Below are positions 1 to 7,888 of a stretch of DNA of 41,341 nt, piece by piece; position 1 is the stretch's first letter; every line of letters starts with the position of its first letter. A program made the translations under genes and the position numbers. The notes beneath the pieces were generated by a model. That model was not told the DNA's origin, made no database searches, and saw only the letters and a program-made list of their open reading frames with translations. Source of the DNA: Acidimicrobiales bacterium (GTDB lineage: Bacteria; Actinomycetota; Acidimicrobiia; Acidimicrobiales; Palsa-688); NCBI GenBank assembly GCA_036378675.1, contig DASUWA010000004.1, positions 1-41,341 on the forward strand, in the 5' to 3' direction.

Positions 1-1
1 C

Positions 2-751
2 GGCGTGATGCGCGCTCGGGATCTGGACGAGGCGATCGAGTTTCAGAACACTCCTTTATATGGGCTGACTGCGGGGCTGCACGCGCTGGATCCGCTGGAG
101 ATCTCGCAGTGGCGCGATCGGGTGCACGCGGGGAACCTCTACGTGAACCGAGGGATCACCGGAGCGATCGTGCGCCGGCAGCCCTTCGGCGGGTGGAAGC
201 ACTCGGTCGTCGGTGCCGGCGCCAAAGCCGGGGGTCCCAACTACGTGGCGAGCCTGGGGTCGTGGGAACCCGCGGGTTCGCTGCTTATAGCCGTCGACCA
301 GTTTCGGTCGCAATGCGCGGACGCGTGGGAGCGAATGCGGTCGCCGGTCGATTTCACTGGTCTCGTCGCCGAGTCGAACGTTTTTCGTTATGTGCCGCTT
401 CGTTCGGTTCTGCTTTGCGCCGGGCTCGCGGCCGGCGAGAAGGAGGTCGAGCTCGCGCTCGCGGCGGCTTCGGTGTGCGGCGTAGCGGTGAAGGTTGTTG
501 CTCACGCGGAGGCTGCCGACGCGGTGCTCGCCGGCGGGGTCGACAAGGTTCGGTTGATCGGGATGGCGGACATGAGGTTGCGGACGGTGGCGCGGGATGC
601 CGGTCTTTGGGTTGATGACATCCCGGTTGTCCTCGACCCACGACGGGAGATCCTTCGGTGGGTCAGGGAGCAGGCGGTGAGCGAAACCCGCCACCGCCAC
701 GGAAACGTGACCAACCGCCGCCCGGGTTTGGTGCCGCTCGGAATGCTCTGA
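2..751 (+). CDS. C-terminal part of a delta-1-pyrroline-5-carboxylate dehydrogenase / PutA-type aldehyde dehydrogenase (5' end outside window)
   Basis: The reading frame is already open at the window edge, so this is a 3' fragment of about 250 codons. The segment FGGWKHSVVGAGAKAGGPNY near residue 65 is typical of the C-terminal end of P5C dehydrogenases, which oxidise glutamate semialdehyde to glutamate with NAD+ in proline breakdown. NLYVNRGITGAIV just before it is the usual cofactor-site strand of this family. About 160 residues follow the ALDH core, longer than a single-domain P5CDH tail, which suggests the C-terminal domain of a bifunctional PutA. The proline dehydrogenase half, if present, would lie upstream of the window. 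The family is clear; bifunctionality is an inference. Confidence 0.8.
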   Translation, partial: GVMRARDLDEAIEFQNTPLYGLTAGLHALDPLEISQWRDRVHAGNLYVNRGITGAIVRRQPFGGWKHSVVGAGAKAGGPNYVASLGSWEPAGSLLIAVDQFRSQCADAWERMRSPVDFTGLVAESNVFRYVPLRSVLLCAGLAAGEKEVELALAAASVCGVAVKVVAHAEAADAVLAGGVDKVRLIGMADMRLRTVARDAGLWVDDIPVVLDPRREILRWVREQAVSETRHRHGNVTNRRPGLVPLGML

Positions 752-760
752 ACCGAACGG

Positions 761-1456
761 TCAGGCGCTCAGCTCGGGGCCGTCAAAACGATCCACCGTT
801 GCGAATGTTTCGACTTCCGCACGCCGCAGCCTGGTCGGTCGTTTACCGTCCTTCGGGTAACCGAGCACGAGCGCGCCGGCGACCGCCCACCCGTCGGGCG
901 CCCCCAGGACTTTCAGCACTTCCGATTCGCTGTGAGCGAGCATGCTCGTGAACACCCCGCCGATGCCCACGTTGTGAGCTTCCAGGAGGATGCTCCACGC
1001 GAACGGGTAGATCGATGCACCCCCGATGAACGTGTAACGGTCGAGGTCGCGATCGACCGCGGCCAGGCCGCGAAGGTTTGCTAGGAGCACAAGGATCACC
1101 GGAGCGGAGTCGAGGTTCTCGGCGAACCCGGCCGGTCCGGCTGCCGACTGGGCAGCGATCTTCGGCGCCTCTTGCAACGCGCGGGCCTCGGCCTCCCGAT
1201 CGGTGACCGGTGCCCACGGAACCAGCCCGGCCGAACCCAGCGCCATGTACTCGTACCAGCCTTCGAGGTAGAGGTCGCGCAGACGGCGCTTGGTATCACG
1301 GTCCTTGACGAGGATCACCTTCCACGCTTGGCGGTTACCTCCGCTCGGGGCGTAGCGGGCCACATCGAGTATGCGATAGACGACCTCGTCGGGCACCGGG
1401 TGCTCGGCGAAGTCGCGTACTGCCCCTGTCGTCTGGAGAGCCCGTTCCAGGTCCAT
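761..1456 (-). CDS. Nitroreductase-family FMN oxidoreductase
   Basis: This 231-residue protein begins with the nitroreductase fold signature: AVRDFAEHPVPDEVV (the Arg binds FMN phosphate) followed by ARYAPSGGNRQAWK, the FMN and dimer contact. Family members are cytoplasmic FMN dimers that reduce nitro, quinone or enone substrates with NAD(P)H; the real substrate cannot be told from sequence. It lies 21 bases downstream of the thioesterase gene on the same strand, so the two are probably co-transcribed. No strong Shine-Dalgarno sequence precedes the ATG at 1456. Confidence 0.85.
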   Translation of the reverse strand: MDLERALQTTGAVRDFAEHPVPDEVVYRILDVARYAPSGGNRQAWKVILVKDRDTKRRLRDLYLEGWYEYMALGSAGLVPWAPVTDREAEARALQEAPKIAAQSAAGPAGFAENLDSAPVILVLLANLRGLAAVDRDLDRYTFIGGASIYPFAWSILLEAHNVGIGGVFTSMLAHSESEVLKVLGAPDGWAVAGALVLGYPKDGKRPTRLRRAEVETFATVDRFDGPELSA

Positions 1457-1477
1457 AAGAAAAGGTATCCCGCTTCG

Positions 1478-2251
1478 CTACTCGACCCTGCGCAGCAACA
1501 CTTCCTGGGCGACCGTGGCGAGATGGGTGCCGTCGGACGCGTAAACCTGGCCCACCGCCAAGCCTCGAGGCGTGCCTAAACCTTCGCAGCGAAAGTCGTG
1601 CAGCTGCCAGGCGTCCGCCGGAAACGGATGATGGAACCAGATGGCGTGGTCCAGGCTGATCCCGTTCCAGTGGCGTCCGGCGACGCCATCCAAGGACTGC
1701 TGCTGCGAACGGACTGCGTCTGTCGCGAGGTCGTCGGACAGATAGGCGAGAGCCGACGCGGCCAGGACCGCGTCGTCTGCTACGACGTCCGGGACTCTGA
1801 GCCACGCCATCGCGCGCCCTTCGCTCTCTTGTACGAAGCGGCGTTCGAAGAGAGGGCTCCAGCTGTTGTCGGGGACTGCGTCAGGATCGGGTGTCGTGGG
1901 GAACGGGGAGGGCACCCAGTACCGATCGGAGACGACCTGGGTGAAAGAGGCCGACATGTGAAGGATCGCCCCCATCGACTGGCGCGCGACGACAGCCCTC
2001 GTGACGAAGTTCCGACCGTTGCGCAGCCGGTCGACGTCGAAGCGGATCGGCTCGCTCGCGTCACCTCGCCTGATGAAGTAGGCGTGAAGGGAGTGGACCC
2101 GAAACGCCGGCTCCACGGTCGCCGCCGCAGCCCCGAGTGCCTGGGCGACGATCTGGCCTCCGTACAGGCCGCCCCACGGATAGCTCGGTCCGGTCCCGAC
2201 GTACATGTCCGGCTCGCGTTCGTAAAGGGTCATCATTTCGGCGAACTTCAC
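1478..2251 (-). CDS. tesB: Acyl-CoA thioesterase II (TesB-like)
   Basis: The 257 residues fit the double-hotdog TesB family, which hydrolyses acyl-CoA to free acid and CoA. Visible hallmarks are YGGQIVAQALGAA in the first hotdog, HSLHAYFIRRGD (the conserved strand after it), RNGRNFVTRAV, and SLDHAIWFHHPF in the second hotdog with its hydrophobic-acidic context. The start is GTG at 2251, with a weak CAGACT hexamer six bases upstream and no Shine-Dalgarno sequence. The nitroreductase follows 21 bases downstream, giving a likely two-gene unit. With the crotonases and acyl-CoA dehydrogenase nearby, it fits a lipid-degrading cell. Confidence 0.88.
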   Translation of the reverse strand: MKFAEMMTLYEREPDMYVGTGPSYPWGGLYGGQIVAQALGAAAATVEPAFRVHSLHAYFIRRGDASEPIRFDVDRLRNGRNFVTRAVVARQSMGAILHMSASFTQVVSDRYWVPSPFPTTPDPDAVPDNSWSPLFERRFVQESEGRAMAWLRVPDVVADDAVLAASALAYLSDDLATDAVRSQQQSLDGVAGRHWNGISLDHAIWFHHPFPADAWQLHDFRCEGLGTPRGLAVGQVYASDGTHLATVAQEVLLRRVE

Positions 2252-2270
2252 CGCGGCAGTCTGCCCGCGG

Positions 2271-2867
2271 TCAGCGCCAGAGGTCGACCAGGTCGATGCC
2301 TAGCTCGGCGAGCAAGCGGCGGAGCACCGGGAGCGACAGACCGCGGACCGTTCCGTCATTACCCTCGATCCTCTCGATCCACGGAGCCGAACGGCCTTCG
2401 AGGGTGAACGCTCCGGAAACGTGCAACGGTTCGTCGGTCGCTACGTAAGCGGCGATTTCCTTATCGGAAGGGTCGCCGAACCAGACCGTCGTTCCATCGG
2501 TGGCCGAGGCCTCTGATCCCGTCGCGGTGTCGATGACACAGTGCCCGGTATGCAGCACTCCGGCGCGGCCGCGCATCTGCCTCCAGCGGGCGGTGGCTTC
2601 GTCGGGGGAGAGTGGTTTTCCGGGTGCCGTCCCCTCGATTTCGAGGAGCGAGTCGCAGGCGAGCACGAGGTCAGCACCTTGGGGCAGCTTCGATGCCACC
2701 GCCCGGGCTTTCCGCTTGGCCAGCTCGAGGACCGCTTCGCCCGGCTTCAGGTGATCCACGCCCTCCTCGTCGACGTGGCTCGGGACGATCTCGGGCGCGA
2801 AGCCGGCGTCCTCCAGCAGGCGCCGGCGCGATTCCGATGCAGAGGCGAGGACGAGCCGGCGGTCCAT
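2271..2867 (-). CDS. maf: Maf-like nucleotide pyrophosphatase
   Basis: The protein hydrolyses non-canonical or excess nucleoside triphosphates to monophosphates and is linked to septum formation in some bacteria. The N-terminus LVLASASESRRRLLEDAGF carries the Maf signature, with SES in place of the more common SPR. ADLVLACDSLLEIEG supplies the catalytic Asp region, although the usual ACDT/VVxVDG form is altered. The frame is open 34 codons further upstream, but the ATG at 2867 puts the signature at residue 3-4, gives 198 residues (normal for Maf), and has TAGCCT seven bases before it. Transcription diverges from the helicase gene. Confidence 0.85.
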   Translation of the reverse strand: MDRRLVLASASESRRRLLEDAGFAPEIVPSHVDEEGVDHLKPGEAVLELAKRKARAVASKLPQGADLVLACDSLLEIEGTAPGKPLSPDEATARWRQMRGRAGVLHTGHCVIDTATGSEASATDGTTVWFGDPSDKEIAAYVATDEPLHVSGAFTLEGRSAPWIERIEGNDGTVRGLSLPVLRRLLAELGIDLVDLWR

Positions 2868-2874
2868 GCGGAAG

Positions 2875-2880
2875 AGGCTA
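2875..2880 (-). promoter_or_regulatory. Leaderless -10 element of maf
   Basis: TAGCCT on the minus strand, seven bases before the ATG at 2867. It supports the shorter Maf start and a leaderless transcript. Confidence 0.5.
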
Positions 2881-2974
2881 GGGCCGGCCTTCACCGCGTG
2901 ACCGGGTAGGGAAAAGGAACCAGGGTTCCCAAACTCTACCCACTCAGGTCGAACAGGCGTTCGGTCCAAGGGGC

Positions 2975-2980
2975 TAACCT
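2975..2980 (+). promoter_or_regulatory. Leaderless -10 element of the helicase gene
   Basis: TAACCT seven bases before the ATG at 2988, with no Shine-Dalgarno sequence between them. Confidence 0.5.
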
Positions 2981-2987
2981 TCGGTCA

Positions 2988-5042
2988 ATGACGGAAGACG
3001 CGCCGAGATGGGCTCTGGGTCTCGACGAGGTGCAGCGAGGGGCGGTCGAGCACGAGGACGGGCCGCTGCTCATCGTCGCCGGCGCAGGCACCGGCAAGAC
3101 GCGGACGCTGGTTGCTCGGCTCGCTCGACTGGTCGACACCGGAACCGCGCCGGACCGGATCCTGCTCGTCACGTTCAGCCGGCGCGCTGCGGAGGAGATG
3201 ATCCGCCGACTGGCACCTTTGGTGGGTCCCGAGGTCGCCAGGCGAGTTCACGCCGGCACTTTCCACTCGGTAGCTCACCGGCTACTCCGGCAGCACGCCG
3301 ATGCTCTTGGATTGGGGGACGGTTTCACCGTCATCGACCAGGGTGACGCCGCGGACCTCATGCACCTGGCGAGGCAGGAAGTGGGAGGGGCCGAGGATGG
3401 GACAGGCCAGCGGAGGCGTCGTTTTCCGAGGAAGGACACCCTGGCGTCGGTCTATTCGCGGGTGATCAGCGCGCAGGAGCCTCTCGGACCCGTGCTGCGC
3501 CGGCACTTTCCCTGGGTGCAGGAGCATGAGCAGACGATCGGGGAGGTTTTTTCCGTGTACACCAGCAGGAAGAGGGCACAGTCGCTGCTCGACTTCGACG
3601 ACCTGTTGCTTTACTGGCGTGCCGCGGCGGCGGATGCCGCGGTGGGCGAGGCGCTCGCGCGCGCTTACGACCACGTACTGGTCGACGAGTACCAGGACAC
3701 CAACCTGCTGCAGGGCGAGATCGTCATGGCGTTGCGGCCCCGCGGCCGCCAATTGACGGTCGTCGGCGACGACGCGCAGTCGATCTACTCGTTCAGGGCG
3801 GCGACTGTGCGCAACATGCTTGACTTCCCGGCGCTCTTCCCCGGAACGACTTTGGTGAAGCTCGAGCGCAACTACCGCTCCACGCAGCCGATCCTCGACC
3901 TGGCCAATGCGGTGCTCGCGCAAGCGAGCGAGGGCTACAGCAAGCACCTGTGGACCGAGCAGGCCGGTGGAGGCAGGCCGGTGCTTGCGACGTGCCCCGA
4001 CGAGGCATCACAAGCTGATGCGGTTGCGGACGTGATCCTCGAGCATCACGAGGCGGGTGTCGCGTTGCGAGACCAGGCGGTGCTGTTCAGGTCTGCTCAT
4101 CACAGTGACCTGCTGGAGGTGGAACTTCGCCGGCGGGGGATCCCGTTCGTGAAGTACGGAGGGCTGCGTTTCCTCGAGGCAGCGCACATCAGGGACTTAC
4201 TCGCCGCCTTGCGCGTCCTCGACAACCCGAAGGACGGGCTCGCGTGGTACCGCCTGCTTCAGCTGATGGAGGGTGTTGGGCCGGCGGGCGCTCGGAAGGT
4301 GATGGAGCGAATCGGCGTGTCTTCGGATATGGGTGACCCGCTCGCGGTGTTCCTCGAAACCGGCGAGTGCCTTCCCGTCCGGGCTTCGGGGGATTTCCAG
4401 TCCCTCGGCGGCGCCCTTTCCGATTGCAGGGGGGAGACCTGGTCTCCGGGCGCTCAGGTAGACAGGCTGCGCGAGGGCTTGGACCCCCTGCTCCGGCGCC
4501 GCTACGACAACCCCGATGTTCGCCTACGAGACCTGGACGCCTTGGGGCGGCTGGCCTCGGGCTACGAGACCACGGCGCGGATGGTTGCGGAGCTGACCCT
4601 CGACCCGCCGGCGTCGACTGGTGACCTGGCAGGTCCGCCGCTCCTCGACGACGACTACGTGATCCTGTCGACGGTGCATTCCGCGAAAGGAGGCGAGTGG
4701 CGGGTCGTGCACATCATCGACGCTGCCGAGGGAAGGTTCCCCTCGGATATGGCGACCGGCAGCCGCGGGGAGATCGAAGAGGAGAGGCGCCTTTTCTACG
4801 TGGCGGTCACCCGAGCCAAGGAGCATCTGCATATTTATGCACCCCTGCGCTACCACCACAGCGGGCCGTTCGGGCGAGGGGACAAGCACAGCTACGCGCA
4901 GCGAAGTCGTTTTCTGCCGCCGGAGGTCGATCTGCTCCTTGAACACCGCCCGGTGAGAGCGCGAGACGAAGATCTCGCTCTGCCGGCGCCGGCGGTGGCC
5001 TTGCCGGCGGCGGTCGACGAGTCGCTCAGGGGGCTGTGGTAG
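2988..5042 (+). CDS. UvrD/PcrA-like superfamily 1 ATP-dependent DNA helicase
   Basis: The 684-residue protein has all SF1A helicase motifs in order: Walker A AGAGTGKT at residues 31-38, motif Ia LLVTFSRRAAEEM, Walker B VDEYQDTN near 233, motif III VVGDDAQSIYSFRAA, motif IV LERNYRS, motif V STVHSAKGGEWRVV and motif VI ERRLFYVAVTRAKEHL. It should translocate 3'-5' on single-stranded DNA and act in repair. The length is near that of PcrA/UvrD, but the tail is short and without a clear C-terminal RNAP-binding tudor segment, so I do not assign uvrD or pcrA. The start is supported by the upstream TAACCT. Two hairpins follow the stop. Confidence 0.9.
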   Translation: MTEDAPRWALGLDEVQRGAVEHEDGPLLIVAGAGTGKTRTLVARLARLVDTGTAPDRILLVTFSRRAAEEMIRRLAPLVGPEVARRVHAGTFHSVAHRLLRQHADALGLGDGFTVIDQGDAADLMHLARQEVGGAEDGTGQRRRRFPRKDTLASVYSRVISAQEPLGPVLRRHFPWVQEHEQTIGEVFSVYTSRKRAQSLLDFDDLLLYWRAAAADAAVGEALARAYDHVLVDEYQDTNLLQGEIVMALRPRGRQLTVVGDDAQSIYSFRAATVRNMLDFPALFPGTTLVKLERNYRSTQPILDLANAVLAQASEGYSKHLWTEQAGGGRPVLATCPDEASQADAVADVILEHHEAGVALRDQAVLFRSAHHSDLLEVELRRRGIPFVKYGGLRFLEAAHIRDLLAALRVLDNPKDGLAWYRLLQLMEGVGPAGARKVMERIGVSSDMGDPLAVFLETGECLPVRASGDFQSLGGALSDCRGETWSPGAQVDRLREGLDPLLRRRYDNPDVRLRDLDALGRLASGYETTARMVAELTLDPPASTGDLAGPPLLDDDYVILSTVHSAKGGEWRVVHIIDAAEGRFPSDMATGSRGEIEEERRLFYVAVTRAKEHLHIYAPLRYHHSGPFGRGDKHSYAQRSRFLPPEVDLLLEHRPVRARDEDLALPAPAVALPAAVDESLRGLW

Positions 5043-5091
5043 GCGCCGTCGTGGGCAGGGAGGTGGGTGCAGGCGAAGAAAGGCCGCCGAG

Positions 5092-5135
5092 GCCCGAGGG
5101 CCTCGGGCAACCCGCCGCCCTTCGGGCAGCGGGTT
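5092..5135 (+). terminator. Tandem GC-rich hairpins after the helicase gene
   Basis: Two stem-loops abut. Positions 5092-5108 form a 7-bp stem (GCCCGAG/CTCGGGC) with a 3-base loop. Positions 5109-5135 form AACCCGC/GCGGGTT plus an inner GCCC/GGGC with loop TTC. There is no T-run. They lie 50 bases after the helicase stop and before the convergent zinc-ribbon gene, so a bidirectional terminator is the simplest reading. Confidence 0.55.
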
Positions 5136-5211
5136 ATCGGTTGCTGCTCGAACGCCCGTTGCGGGGCGGGGGACGCCGACGCTCGTTTCCTCGGCGATGA
5201 GGAGTGGTAGA

Positions 5212-5418
5212 TCAGTCCTTGGTCGCCACGAAGTTCGGGGTCACATTCGACACCGGTTCGAATCGGTCGGATTGCACGTCATGAGCGTCGCCCCTGATCG
5301 AGCTGACCAGCGCTTCTCGGCACGACCCACACGGACCCCAGAACCTCTCGGTCACCTCGGCGTTGCACCGGGGGCAGCTGAAGGTGGAGCTATCGGACAG
5401 TGAGATGTCGTCGGCCAT
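5212..5418 (-). CDS. Small zinc-ribbon protein
   Basis: This 68-residue protein has a CPRC ... CGSC pair (about residues 15-18 and 30-33), the spacing of a treble-clef or zinc-ribbon knuckle, followed by a polar tail. It has no signal peptide or membrane segment. It starts with ATG at 5418; TACGGT lies twelve bases upstream, so any leader would be short. It sits between the convergent helicase gene and the secreted hydrolase, which is transcribed in the same direction from further upstream. A zinc-binding regulatory or nucleic-acid-linked role is possible, but no function can be assigned. Confidence 0.7.
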   Translation of the reverse strand: MADDISLSDSSTFSCPRCNAEVTERFWGPCGSCREALVSSIRGDAHDVQSDRFEPVSNVTPNFVATKD

Positions 5419-5474
5419 GGTGGGTCTGGAACCGTAACGCGCTCATAAGGCCAGCCGGTGGATGCCCCCGCTGA

Positions 5475-6413
5475 TCAGGAAAGGCCGAGCGCTGCAGAGC
5501 AAGCCGGCCACTGGCCCCAGCCCGACTCAGACTGGAGCTTCTGGGCCGCCTGGTCCTGCATCCCTGGAGGTTCGAGGTCGGCGCGCCCGGGGTAGCCGAG
5601 GTTGCTCCACGTCGACTGGCTGAACTGGTAGGCCCCGTAGAAGCCGTTGCCGGTGTTGGCCTGGTAGTTGTCGCCCGACTCGCATTGGCGAAGCTGGAGC
5701 CAGACGCCCCCGGCGCCCCCGCCCGAAACTAGGGAGCGGACGACGGTCACGATGCCGCCGTTCACCGGCAGACCTTGCGTCCGGGCAGCCTCGAGGGACC
5801 CGAGCTTGCTCTGCAGGCTCGTTAACTGAGCCTGCTCGGCCTCGGCCTCTCGGAGGGCCGCCGCCCTGACGGCGGAAACCTTGTCGGCGGCAGCCTGGGT
5901 GGCCAGCTCCTGGCGCTCCAGGTTGGCCGCCGCGGCGCTCAGCTGGGTCTGCTCGAAGCGGTACTGGTCGACGGTGTCGGTCATGTCACCAGTCGCCACC
6001 TGCAGGTATTCGGCCCGGATCGAGGGATCCGCGCCCGCGGGCAGGTTTCCGGTCGAGGTGACCGTCCCGCCGGTGTAGCTCAGGATCGCCTCCTTGCGCA
6101 GCGCATTCTCGTCGGTCGAGACCTTCTCTCGAAGTTGGGCGATCTGCGCCTCGTCTGAGGCCACCTGCTGGCCCAGTATCTCGGCCTGCAGGCTCGCCTG
6201 GTCGTAGGCGAGTGCGAGGCTGTGGATGGCGCTGGCGCCGGCCGAGACCTGGCCCTGCAGGGCCGCGATCTGCTGTTTTGTGGCCCCGATCTGGGCGCCG
6301 CCGTTTCCGCTCGGATCCGCGCCCGCCCACGTGGAGGGCCCCAATCCCGACAGCACCAGGGGCGCGCCGAACAAGACAACGGCAACGATCCTTCCTGCCA
6401 TCGTCCGCTTCAC
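5475..6413 (-). CDS. Secreted coiled-coil protein with C-terminal Rpf/transglycosylase-like domain
   Basis: The predicted 312-residue protein opens with a signal peptide (KRT, then hydrophobic IVAVVLFGAPLVLSG, likely cut near TWAGA). A long Ala/Gln/Glu-rich coiled coil follows (about residues 40-215), then a C-terminal module with WLQLRQCESGDNY, GFYGAYQFSQSTW and WPAC. That module is the resuscitation-promoting-factor lysozyme-like fold, and the Glu of CESG (about residue 245) is the expected catalytic acid that cleaves peptidoglycan glycan strands. The coiled coil resembles the regulatory region of PcsB/RipA-type hydrolases. I chose GTG at 6413 because it gives a normal signal peptide; ATG at 6401 is possible, and the longer open frame to 6551 is not needed. 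Confidence 0.85.
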   Translation of the reverse strand: MKRTMAGRIVAVVLFGAPLVLSGLGPSTWAGADPSGNGGAQIGATKQQIAALQGQVSAGASAIHSLALAYDQASLQAEILGQQVASDEAQIAQLREKVSTDENALRKEAILSYTGGTVTSTGNLPAGADPSIRAEYLQVATGDMTDTVDQYRFEQTQLSAAAANLERQELATQAAADKVSAVRAAALREAEAEQAQLTSLQSKLGSLEAARTQGLPVNGGIVTVVRSLVSGGGAGGVWLQLRQCESGDNYQANTGNGFYGAYQFSQSTWSNLGYPGRADLEPPGMQDQAAQKLQSESGWGQWPACSAALGLS

Positions 6414-6646
6414 GAAGCCACGTCCGCGAAAGCCGGAGGCGGGCGCGGCTCGTAGGAGCCTCGCGATGCGTATCAAGTCGGTGGACGAACCTAGCCGCCT
6501 TCCCGCGGCCGAGTCCAACTGCGGGAGCCCCCGCAGGGACGCGGCAACCATTCGTAGCCAATACCCGCCGGCGCCCCCGGCGAATCGCCGCTAGGGGGCG
6601 CCCAGGACTGCTCGCACGGCCACCGTCGAGGACCCGAAGTCCGATC

Positions 6647-6662
6647 CGGAGAAAATTCTCCG
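6647..6662. promoter_or_regulatory. Palindrome, possible operator
   Basis: CGGAGAA-AA-TTCTCCG, perfect 7-bp arms with a 2-base centre, ends 15 bases before the aminotransferase -10 element. Its AT-rich core stands out in GC-rich DNA. It may bind a dimeric regulator. Confidence 0.35.
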
Positions 6663-6677
6663 TCTTCCTAGCCGCCC

Positions 6678-6683
6678 TACCCT
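6678..6683 (+). promoter_or_regulatory. Leaderless -10 element of the aminotransferase gene
   Basis: TACCCT eight bases before the ATG at 6692; no Shine-Dalgarno sequence. Confidence 0.5.
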
Positions 6684-6691
6684 GACCGGTC

Positions 6692-7861
6692 ATGGGCAGC
6701 CCCGGGAGGCCGTTTCTCAACCCGAGGTACCAAGCCTTCGGGACGACAGTTTTCGCGGAGATGTCCGCTTTGGCAGAGAGGACGGGCTCGATCAACCTCG
6801 GCCAGGGTTTTCCGGACGAGGACGGGCCACCGGAGGTCCTCGAGGCAGCAGTCGAGGCGATCCGGTCCGGCCGCAACCAGTACCCGCCGGGCATCGGCGC
6901 CGCCGAGCTCCGCCACGCGATCGCAGGTCACCAGAAGCGGTTCTACGGGGTGGATGTCGACCCGGACACGCAGGTGCTGGTCACCGCGGGGGCGACCGAA
7001 GCGATCACCGCGGCTGTCATAGCTCTCTGCGACCGGGGCGACGAGGTGATCCTGTTCGAGCCCTTCTACGACTCTTACAAGGCCGCGGTCGCCATCGCCG
7101 GCGCCCAGCCTGTCCCGGTTCCGCTCGAGCCGCCGGTTTGGACGTTCGACCCCGACCGGCTCGCGGCCGCCATCACCCCCCGGACCCGGCTGATCATCGT
7201 CAACTCTCCGCACAACCCCACCGGAACCGTTTTCCCTCGCGACCTGCTGGAGGCCGTCGCCCGTCTGTGCGCCGAACGCGACCTGATCGCGGTCACCGAC
7301 GAGGTCTACGAGCACCTGATCTTCGACGGGAATCACATTCCGCTGGCCACCCTGCCCGGCATGGCTGAGCGCACCGTGTCCATCTCCAGCGCCGGCAAGA
7401 CCTTCTCGGTCACTGGGTGGAAGGTCGGCTGGGTGACCGGCACACCCGAGCTCGTCGGCGCGGTCCGCGCCGTTAAGCAGTTCCTCACTTACGTAAACGC
7501 GGGTCCCTTCCAGCCGGCCGTGGCGGCCGGACTGTCGCTTCCCGACACCTACTTCCGAGGCGCCGCCGACGCTTTGAAGCAGCGCCGGGACATTCTCTGC
7601 GCGGGCCTCGAAAAGGCAGGGCTCGAGGTCCACCGGCCGGCCGCCACCTACTTCGTCGTGGCCGACATCAGCCCGTTGGGAGAAAAAGACGGACGCGAGT
7701 TCTGCCTCAACCTCCCCGCGCGCTCCAGCGTGGTTGCGGTTCCCGCATCGGCGTTCTACGACGACCCGACTGCACCGCGACCGCTCGTTCGCTTCGCGTT
7801 CTGCAAGCGCCTCGAAGTTCTCGAGGAAGCCGCGCGCAGGCTCGCGCTCGTATCGAAGTAA
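6692..7861 (+). CDS. Class I/II PLP aminotransferase (DapC / kynurenine-aminotransferase-like)
   Basis: The 389-residue protein matches fold-type I aminotransferases: INLGQGFPDEDGP near the N-terminus, GATEAI (PLP phosphate contact), NSPHNPTGTVF (Asn binding PLP), TDEVYEHL (Asp on the ring nitrogen), SSAGKTFSVTGWKVGW with the Schiff-base Lys, and RFAFCK containing the substrate carboxylate Arg. The GQGFPD and GKTFSVTGWK forms are typical of the kynurenine/glutamine transaminase and actinobacterial N-succinyldiaminopimelate aminotransferase group. A role in lysine/diaminopimelate synthesis is therefore plausible but not proven. A crotonase gene follows 27 bases downstream with its own -10 element. 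Confidence 0.88.
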   Translation: MGSPGRPFLNPRYQAFGTTVFAEMSALAERTGSINLGQGFPDEDGPPEVLEAAVEAIRSGRNQYPPGIGAAELRHAIAGHQKRFYGVDVDPDTQVLVTAGATEAITAAVIALCDRGDEVILFEPFYDSYKAAVAIAGAQPVPVPLEPPVWTFDPDRLAAAITPRTRLIIVNSPHNPTGTVFPRDLLEAVARLCAERDLIAVTDEVYEHLIFDGNHIPLATLPGMAERTVSISSAGKTFSVTGWKVGWVTGTPELVGAVRAVKQFLTYVNAGPFQPAVAAGLSLPDTYFRGAADALKQRRDILCAGLEKAGLEVHRPAATYFVVADISPLGEKDGREFCLNLPARSSVVAVPASAFYDDPTAPRPLVRFAFCKRLEVLEEAARRLALVSK

Positions 7862-7873
7862 GGCCCGCCCAGC

Positions 7874-7879
7874 TACCCT
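7874..7879 (+). promoter_or_regulatory. Leaderless -10 element of the crotonase gene at 7889
   Basis: TACCCT nine bases before the ATG at 7889. Confidence 0.45.
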
Positions 7880-7888
7880 GGCCCCCTG

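Larger units (their letters stand above)
6414..6691. other. Divergent intergenic region, wall hydrolase / aminotransferase
   Basis: These 278 bases separate two divergent starts. They hold a 16-base palindrome at 6647-6662 and the -10 element at 6678. No credible open reading frame was seen. Confidence 0.5.
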
